Shown: positions 57,298 to 64,000 of the stretch, piece by piece
Position numbering within the stretch: position 1 is the first letter of the stretch
Layout of the letters: each line of letters opens with the position of its first letter
Assembly: GCA_948144175.1 (NCBI GenBank)
Contig: CANXME010001298.1
Coordinates: forward strand, 1,234,614-1,298,613
Source of the DNA: Closterium sp. NIES-65
Taxonomy: Eukaryota; Streptophyta; Zygnematophyceae; Desmidiales; Closteriaceae
Reading direction: 5' to 3'
Length of the DNA stretch: 64,000 bases
Made by a program: the position numbers and the translations under genes
Notes under the pieces: model-generated
Seen by the model: only the letters and a program-made list of their open reading frames with translations
Databases searched by the model: none
What the model was told of the DNA's origin: nothing

Positions 57298-60200
57298 AGA
57301 CTCTGTTCTCGCTGCTACTACTGGTGGTGCTTGTGCAGGTTGTGCTGGTGGTCTTACCGCTGCTGCCACAACCACTCTGCGTCGCTTCCCCTCCACCTGT
57401 TGGGGAGTCACAGGGACTCCCGTGCCTCTCCTCTCTACCCGCTCTGCGCCCTGCACGTGCACGCCCCCCTCACCACCACCACTCCCCTGCACCTCTCCTC
57501 GCTGCACTCCCACTCCGCCTTCCACTCTGCCTTGCACGTCCGCACCTCGTTCCTCGTCTTGGCCTCTCCTTCTCTTCTTCCTCCCTCCCTTCTCCGCCAC
57601 CGCACTGCATGCAGCGAACTTGCCTGCCACATCCCTCACGGGCTGCCGGGGAGGACGCGGCCGCGAGTCAACGGGCCTGCCCCTCACATCTCCATCTCTC
57701 ACCCGCTCCTCCTCACTTCTCCCCGCTCTTCCCCTCTCCTCACTTCTCCCCGCTCTTCCCCTCTCCTCACTTCTCCCCGCTCTTCCCCTCTCCTCACTTC
57801 TCCCCGCTCTTCCCCTCTCCTCACTTCTCCCCGCTCTTCCCCTCTCCTCACTTCTCCCCGCTCTTCCCCTCTCCTCACTTCTCCCCGCTCTTCCCCTCTC
57901 CTCACTTCTCCCCGCTCTTCCCCTCTCCTCACTTACCCGTCCCTTCTCACTACCCGTATCTCCTAGTGTTCCCTTCCTGCTGACCCTCTCCTCTCCACCA
58001 CTCCCTGCCTCACTCACGCTCTCCACGTCCCTGCAGCCCTCCACACCTGCTCGCTCATCAGCCCTTCTTCCCCCCACACCACCTCGCCCTTTCCGCTCCT
58101 GTCTCGTCCTCCCCCCACCGCCCTCACTCCCCCTCTGCCTCAGTCTCTTTCTTCCCTCCTCCACCTCTTCCTTCATCTCCCCCTCCAGCCCATCGGACTC
58201 GCTCTCACTCACCCCAGCCTCTTCCCTCACCACTTGCTCAATCACCCGCACAATCCCATTCTCTCTCCCTCTTGTCCGCCTCACACCCTGACCACCCTCC
58301 GCCCCTCCCTGTCCGCGTTGTCGCTCACGCCAGTGCATGCGCCCACCATGCAGTGCGCCCGCACGCGTCACACCGTGCCTGCCGCCTTCGCCTGCCAACC
58401 CCATGCCGCCCTCCTCCGCACCTGCTTCCTCCGCCCTGCCACCTGCATCCATCGCCCTGCCGCGTGCATCAAGCGCCGCCTTCTTCTCCCCTCCCTGCCC
58501 CCTTGCTCGCCTCCTCACTCTCTCCTCCCGCTCCCGCAGCCGTCTCTCTCTCAATCCATCACGTGAGTGCGCCGCACCGCCCGCCGCCCTCCGTGCCGCC
58601 TCTGCAGCCTCAGCTGCCTCGGCCAACCTGCTCCTCCGCCGCAACTCGCTGGCCTGCCGGTCGCGGCGGCGCAGCACGAGTGCATCCGCACGCTCTACCT
58701 GTACCCTCGCCGCAGCAGCAGGCGCAGAGGCATGGGGAGCGATGTAGGTGGCAGCAAGGAGGGCGCATGCCTGAAGGGGAGTGGTGAGAGAAACACCCGG
58801 AAGGAAGGGGGAAGGGGGGGGCGTGGGAGGGGGTTGGAGCATGCAAAGAGGGATTTTGGGCATGATGATGGGGTGTTGGGGATAGTTGAGAGTGGGGATG
58901 CATGAAAGAGGCCAGTGTGTGACGTGAAACACATGCTTTTCTGTCACACCACTCACCGAGTCGGGTGCCCACTCAGCTCGATGCTGCACGCGGGCCAGCC
59001 GGGGCAGCACCACCACCCTGCTCGCTGCAACACCGCGCACCTCTCCAACCTGCTCCCCCGCCACCTCGGCCTCCTCGCAGCGGTCGAACCCCGCCACGGC
59101 CAGCAGCTCCTCCAGCCCGTCGCTGCACTCGCCGCCGTCGCTGCTGCCCCCCTCGTTATCATCGCCACCATGGCCCGTCTCCTCATTCGTGCGCACACCC
59201 CCTTCTCGCCGCCCCTCTGCGCCTTCAACCACTCCATTCCCCGCTTCCACGTCCCCTTCCCTGCCTGCTCCGCCATCTCGCCTTGCGCCCCTTTCCCCCG
59301 GCCAGCGCCCCCTCCCCACGCGCCCACCCCTTCCTGCGCGCCTCCGCCTCCTCCGCGCCCTCTCCTCGCTTCGCCCCGCCCTCCCCCGCGCCACCACTGC
59401 GCCCGCCTCGCGCGCGCGCAGGAACGCCGCCACCACCCGCCGCCCCTGCTCGCTCTCCCCTCCTCCGCCCTGCCCCGTGCTGTCGCTGTCACCCGCCTCG
59501 CCAGCGCACCTCACGGGCAGCCAGCAGCGCCCGCCAGCAGCAGCGGCCGCCTTGAGCAGCGCCAGCAGGTGGCGCGCGCGGAGTCCCGCCTCGCCCTCAC
59601 TGCCTGCGCGCTGCTCGCCCCGCCCCCCGTCATTTCCACCCGCCTTCTCCCCTTCCCCTCCCTCTCCTTCACCTTTCTCTCCTCCCTCTCCCTCCCCTTC
59701 CTCTCCTTCCCCTTCCACTTTTTTTTCTTCCCCTTTCTTCTCTTCCCCTTTCCCTTCCCTCCTTTCCCCTTCTCCTTCCCCTGCCCCCCGTTCCTCTTCC
59801 TCTTCCCGTTCCCGCGCTGCAGCGAGCGCGTTCACGCCAGGCAGCGACAGCCCCGCCCCTCCGCCAGTCGCCTCCACTTGCGCGGGCGCTGTGCGCGCCT
59901 CGCCCGCGGTGGCACCAGCGGGAGCACGTGCAGGGTGCGGCGTCGCCAGTGCCGAGGGCGTCGCCAGTGCCGAGGGCGCGCCATGGGCGTCAGCAGCTCC
60001 ACTCGCTCCTTGCGCCTGCTCCGCCCTTTCCCTCTCCACCTCCCCCCCTCTCGTTTCCGCCCCCCTCGTTTCCGGCCCCCTCGTTTCCGCTCCCCTCGTT
60101 TCCGCCCCCATAGTTTCCGCTCCCCTCGTTTCCACCTGCCCCGTTTCCGCCTCCCTGCTTTCCGCCTGACCCGTTACCGCCCGCCTAGTATTCGCCTCAC

Positions 60201-60720
60201 CAGTTTCCGCCTGCGCGACTTCCGCGTGCGGCGCGTCCGCGAGCCACTCGGCGCCGGCCACGGGGAGCAGCTCGCCCAGCTGCGCCTCGTCGCGCGCCTC
60301 CTCGCCGCTGCTCGCCTCCTCGTCGCTGCTGCGGCCGCCGAGCCATTCCGCGTCACCACCCGCACCCGCACTACCACCCCACTCACACGGGTACCCGCCT
60401 CTCCCACCTCCATTCTGCCCGTGCCGCGTGCTTACTATCCGGTTCATCCGCGATTCGCCCGTAGCACGCGTGCGCCTCGTAACGCTCGCCCGCGCCTCTC
60501 GCGCGCCAAGAAACGTTTCAACCATTCTTCGCCTCGCCTTCTCCGCGCTTTCGCCAACAATTTCACCAGAGCTCGCCAACGGCGTGGAACAACTACGAAG
60601 GAACGCAAGAAGCTGGCGCGACGAGATCACATTTTCGCAGCGTCTAGAGCCCTCTTCGTCACCACCGCCTTCCGCATCGCAGCTCGCGCGGACCTCGTCG
60701 CGACAGCGCGCCTGACTCAT
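56824..60720 (-). CDS. Large charged, low-complexity protein with a duplicated module
   Basis: Family not recognised. Minus strand, start ATG at 60720, stop TGA at 56824. A likely 186-bp in-phase intron (58956-58771, GTGAGT...TTCAG) leaves exons 60720-58957 and 58770-56824, about 1236 residues. Residues 36-80 and 384-445 look like two copies of one module. Each has a helix (RQLLAFL / RHLLALLK) and then ARRRMVETFLGAREARASV / GRRVVAAFLRAREAGAVV. Each is followed after an acidic stretch by LGELLPVAG (148-156) or LEELLAVAG (536-544). The rest is Glu/Arg/Gly-rich: RGAET repeats, a Glu-Gly tract, eight SEERGRAGR repeats and a poly-Ala tract. A helical charged C-terminus ends AECDARINAFMHQLFRDMSTL minus its first residue. 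Further introns are possible. The conserved duplication argues that it is coding. Confidence 0.5.
57225..57300 (-). repeat. CTG/CAG trinucleotide-type tract
   Basis: Runs of GCTGCTGCT code poly-alanine in the minus-strand protein. Confidence 0.85.
57712..57932 (-). repeat. 27-bp coding tandem repeat (SEERGRAGR x8)
   Basis: About eight near-perfect units, read on the plus strand as TCCTCACTTCTCCCCGCTCT plus TCCCCTC. They are in frame in the charged-protein gene. Confidence 0.92.
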
Positions 60721-61561
60721 TGAAACCGCCGCCCTCTGAAATGAAGCTCTTCTGTTTCAGCTGGGTGCCTGCCTGGCCTGTCCCTTCGCCTCCCTGTGGG
60801 CGGTAGAGGCGAGAGAATCGAGGAGCGCCGGGAGTGGTGCATGTCGCCACGTAGCGCAACCAGATTGCTTTGACTAACCAATCGTAGGCTGCAGCTGGGA
60901 TTGAACTGAACGACAGGTTCGCTTTAGAGCGTGCTCATGAAGGTCATAATACGTGGAGGTTTTCTTCTTCGGTTGGGTAGCAAACCTGTATATTCCATTT
61001 CACAATTTGCTGATGCCATTTCAACTTTCCTTACTACACTCGTTGAACACAGTTTTGATAGGCACACTGCTGTACACAGCCAACATTCCAGGAATCCTAG
61101 CCATACACAGAAATTAGCTGGTGATTGTATGAGCCATCCATGTGCATCACAGCGGCCAGTGGAGTTGAGAGCATGATAGTGGTGGAGGCAAGCACGGCGA
61201 TGCGGGTGATGGTGCTGGCTTCGAGGTGACATGGTGGGTGGGAAGAGTGCGAGGGGGAGAAGTCAGGGGCGGATGGGTAGCAGGCGGGGTGGAGAGGATG
61301 AATGGTTAGGGAAGCGGGGAAGGCAGTGGGGCTGGGGCATGAGGTGGCAGTGGCATTGAGGCACATGACGAGAGGTAGTGAGTGGAGGACGGCCCTGTGC
61401 GTCGTAATGCATGCCACCACAAGTCTTGTTGCAATCTCAGTGCATATGGCATGGCATGGTCTGGCATGGCACGGCACGGCCACACAGCCCATGCAGGGGG
61501 CATCACCACCGTGCCGCACCTGCCGTGTGGCACGGCCTCAGGTGGCGCAGCGCAGGCAGGC
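60721..61561 (-). other. Intergenic region between two tandem minus-strand genes
   Basis: It should hold the 3' UTR of the small mitochondrial-type gene and the promoter of the large charged-protein gene. No gene is supported. Confidence 0.5.
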
Positions 61562-62581
61562 TCACTGGTCCGTGCGCGCGTTCATGACGCGGTACGACAG
61601 GTCCACGGCCGCCGCTGCCATGCATGCACGCAGGGAGGGAGGGAGGGAGGGAGGGAGGGAGGGAGGGAGGGAGGGAGGGAGGGAGGGGCACACGAGTGTG
61701 AGGGAGTGGGAGAGGGCACGTGGCAGCACAGCATGGAAGGCGGCACGCACAGCACTGGCGATTCACGCCAGCAACAAACGCTGTGCGGTGGGATGCGTTT
61801 CTCAATGCCGGTGCTCTTGCTGCAATGCCAGCTTGCAATGACCTGCACAGACAAGCTCATAGGCCGGCGAATGATGCTCGCACCCGGCACGACAAGCATG
61901 AATATCAAATCGGCCTGCCACGTGATCAGGCAGCCACGTGCTGAGGGCTGCTGCCACGTCATCACGGTGCAGTACCTGCGAGCACGAGCGCCGTGACGGC
62001 GTTACCAACGGTGTTGCAGGCGGCCATGGCGGCCTTCTGCGGGTTGTACTTGCGCAGCGCCGCGTCGTCCTCCACCAGCTGGGGACGGGGGGAAGGTGGG
62101 GGGGGAAGGGACGGACGAGCGTCGGAGAGAGAGTAAGAGGGCAGGCGGCGGGAGGGGGGACAATGGCACGAAAGCGATGGGGCTTTGTGACGGGCGGCCA
62201 GCGAGCGAGATGCCAAGACGGAGGGCGGTTTCCGAGCGCAGAACGCTAAATAATGCGGCTGAGGTGGACAAGTGTGGAGCGGCAAGCGCGCCTCGCGTCG
62301 TGCACCTCGCGCACCCAAGGTGGACCGCGCGGCCAGGGGGGGCTACAGCAGTGGGAGGGAGATGGCAGCATGGAAAAGATCGACGACCGCCCACAAGGCG
62401 AGACGCGGTAAGATCGACGGCTACGCTCAGCTCGGTGTGGGGCTCACCCGCTGCCCGCCCCACCCGCCCCTCGTCTCACCAGCGTCTCGCGCGAGGCTTT
62501 CGCCGCCTCCGTGGAGAATCGCACGCGCGCGCTCGTCGCGGCCTGCACGGCCTGCCGCGCGATGCGAGCTGCGTGTGCCAT
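61562..62581 (-). CDS. Small mitochondrial-type protein, succinate dehydrogenase subunit 7-like
   Basis: Exons 62581-62480, 62078-61976 and 61614-61562 (minus) join in phase at GT-AG borders to 85 residues. The N-terminus (MAHAARIARQAVQAATSARV) is rich in Arg and Ala without acids, as in a mitochondrial presequence. The middle reads ASRETL|LVEDDAALRKYNPQK, then VGNAVTALVLA as a short hydrophobic helix. From memory, this pattern resembles plant SDH7, a small plant-specific subunit of respiratory complex II (RE..LL.ED.ALR...K...VG...T). The assignment is tentative. The gene is divergent from the plastid-protein gene at 63494. Intron 2 carries a long (CCCT)n tract close to its acceptor. Confidence 0.6.
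61633..61688 (-). repeat. (GGGA)n microsatellite, pyrimidine tract of intron 2
   Basis: About 13-14 GGGA units on the plus strand, CCCT/TCCC in the sense of the minus-strand gene. The array ends about 18 bp before the acceptor AG (61615-61616). Confidence 0.9.
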
Positions 62582-63493
62582 GGCGGACCAGCGAGAGTGC
62601 GATCGGCGCGCAGCAAGTGACGGCACGCGAGTTCAGCCCCCTCTGCTGAGAGGACAGGTCACAGACGAACGGCGGTCTACGTACGAGACGGTTGACGCGG
62701 GCACGGCTGAAATGGGGGACTGGCGCGGGTAGATGTGGAGACAGGTATGAGAAATAGGTTCTGCCGGTTTGGTTTGATATTCTGTTAGGTTGGAAGTTTA
62801 GGGCGTGTAACTTCGGGTTCGGCTTGGCGTGAGAGAAGTCGAGCAGTGTCTGGTTACTGGTCGATGATCCGAATGGTTTACGAGCACGAAAGCGAAAACA
62901 AATAGTCGTGAATTGACGGTATTACAAGCCGCATGCGTATGTGATTGGTGCTTACGAAATCGTTCATCTTTTATTGTTGCATTGCGACTGTACAGACTTG
63001 TTTTGGTGGTGTCTTCCCATGAAGTGTTGCAACACACTCCAATTTGGGGGGATGTGGTACAACGTTTCGGTAACATACAGTTTGTTTTGAGTATGGTGCA
63101 CATTCGAGCCCTGAACTTCTTTAGGGCGTGGCATATCGCCAACGACCGGCGAGGGCTCGAACAAATACGTCGTGAATTGATGGGTCGAATCGAAACTCGT
63201 TACGTTCGCGACTTTGAACGGTTCTGCCAATTCGCCTACAGCCTCCACGTGCCACCTGTCAGTCTCTCCAATTTCACCACGTCAAGCGCCACGTCACGAG
63301 CTCCAGGTTCCTGCCCCTGCCTCGATTGCGTTGCACCAACGTCGATTCACCGCTGCTTGGCCCAACAGAGGCAGCTCCATCGCATTTGCTTTCTCCCCCG
63401 CGATCCATCATCATCGCCACCAATCTTTCGCGGCTGCCAGCGAGTCAGTCGGCGTTGTTTCTCCGCGTCGTGCGAGCCGCATCGCCTGCCGTG
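62582..63493. promoter_or_regulatory. Bidirectional promoter region between divergent genes
   Basis: The 0.9-kb gap separates the start codons of the minus-strand mitochondrial-type gene and the plus-strand plastid-type gene. A perfect G-box CACGTG is at 63246-63251. Two CCACGTCA elements are at 63277-63284 and 63289-63296, 200-250 bp before the plastid-gene start. ACGT-core elements of this kind bind bZIP factors in plants. No coding region is seen. Confidence 0.45.
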
Positions 63494-63767
63494 ATGGCGC
63501 ACGCCGTTACCGTCGCACACTCCAACGCCGGGCTGCAAGCGCGCCAAGCGCAACTGGGGGGGAGCAGCAGCGACAAGGCGTTGCCGGCGCGCGCCCTTCC
63601 AACGCGGAGAGCGCGCTTGATAAAGAATGCCTCGCTGGTTCGTCGCAACGAGTCGCGCAGTAGCGCGAATGCAGCACGAGTCGTGCGCGCGGCGGCGGCG
63701 GCAGAAGCGGATCCGGCGGCGGGCGTGGCGGAGTACAAGCCGCGGTCGTACGACGAGCTCGTCGCAG
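63494..63767 (+). CDS. First exon of a plastid-targeted protein (DUF1995/LPA3-like?)
   Basis: The exon encodes 91 residues and one base, ending at a GT donor (GCAG|GTCCGT at 63767/63768). The next exon is beyond the window. Residues 1-70 are Ala, Arg, Ser and Asn rich with almost no acids, typical of a chloroplast transit peptide, with a likely cleavage near VVRAAAAA. The mature start reads EYKPRSYDELVA. That sequence recalls, from memory, the start of the DUF1995 region of plant proteins such as LPA3, which helps photosystem II assembly. It is weak evidence on 12 residues. The start is the first ATG with good context and opens the transit-like stretch. Confidence 0.55.
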
Positions 63768-64000
63768 GTCCGTACGACCCCCGCCGAGCAAAATCCTGCG
63801 CCGACGCTTTGAGCCGACGCTGACCTTACCTGCGTTTCGAGTCTGCTCTTAGTGCGCTAGTGCTACGTACATTTCAGTCTGTATCGAGTACTTGAAATAC
63901 GCGGGATATTTTTGGGCGAACGAATTGCGCGATGGTCACGCTATCGATTTCAGTACGGCCGCCGCCCATCGCCCCTGCGTGGCGCATCACCGTGGCGCGT
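63768..64000 (+). other. Beginning of intron 1 of the plastid-protein gene
   Basis: It starts GTCCGTACGACC at the exon end. No acceptor followed by a convincing exon is seen before the window ends. Confidence 0.45.

Noticed and set aside
58236-58600. Additional introns in the large charged-protein gene suggested by scattered GTGAG motifs on the minus strand
   Set aside because: The reading frame stays open across them and no acceptor gave a clearly better protein, so only the intron at 58771-58956 is proposed.
58915-60723. 602-codon plus-strand stretch opposite the large charged-protein gene
   Set aside because: It is rich in Pro, Arg and Ser with no domain. The minus strand shows a duplicated module and a clean start and stop, so the plus reading is taken as its shadow.
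60931-61176. 81-codon open stretch upstream of the charged-protein gene
   Set aside because: No domain, no splice partner and no similarity that I recognise. It lies in a normal intergenic gap.

Overview
The window looks like nuclear DNA of a streptophyte green plant, most likely a GC-rich charophyte alga such as a zygnematophycean. This placement is inferred from plant-type (CCCTAAA) telomere-like repeats, retrotransposon primer sites matching initiator-Met tRNA, small GC-rich spliced genes with GT-AG introns, and a plastid-type leader peptide. No species is proven.

Positions 1-42846 are a stack of LTR retrotransposons. The base is a minus-strand Ty3/gypsy chromovirus-like element (about 11518-42846). 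Its 5' LTR, gag, protease and integrase have been split by later arrivals. In order along the window: a nearly whole Ty1/copia element at the left edge (1-6631); a copia fragment (6632-7160); a non-autonomous copia relative (about 7160-8381); another copia fragment (8382-11517) carrying an interstitial telomere-like tract; a solo-LTR-like insert rich in CCAAT boxes (12028-13294); a copia element with short LTRs and a 5-bp target duplication (15393-23142); a gypsy fragment carrying part of a C5-cytosine DNA methyltransferase (about 23748-28310), itself hit by a small non-autonomous element (25303-26725); a copia element (28786-34885); and a second short-LTR copia element (35142-42778) holding another non-autonomous element (36895-37813). 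A second, nearly whole gypsy chromovirus (42909-48420) follows, ending about 250 bp before the first host gene.

From 48421 to the end the DNA is host genic. It holds a six-exon sodium:solute symporter (+), a small proline-rich cysteine-rich membrane protein (+) whose intron boundaries are full of minisatellites, a large charged or low-complexity protein (-), a small three-exon mitochondrial-type protein resembling succinate dehydrogenase subunit 7 (-), and the first exon of a plastid-targeted protein (+) divergent from it. Tandem repeats of 20, 24 and 27 bp sit in or beside exons and introns throughout this part.

The most notable item is the methyltransferase-bearing gypsy fragment. Retrotransposons that captured cytosine methyltransferases are known from dinoflagellates and charophytes, and this looks like another example. 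Other distinctive observations are six in-frame duplicated 5' splice sites in one host gene, an unusual widely spaced C-x13-C-x3/4-H-x4-C knuckle in the short-LTR copia family, and GC-rich leader arrays plus a conserved hairpin at the polypurine tract shared by autonomous and non-autonomous members of that family.
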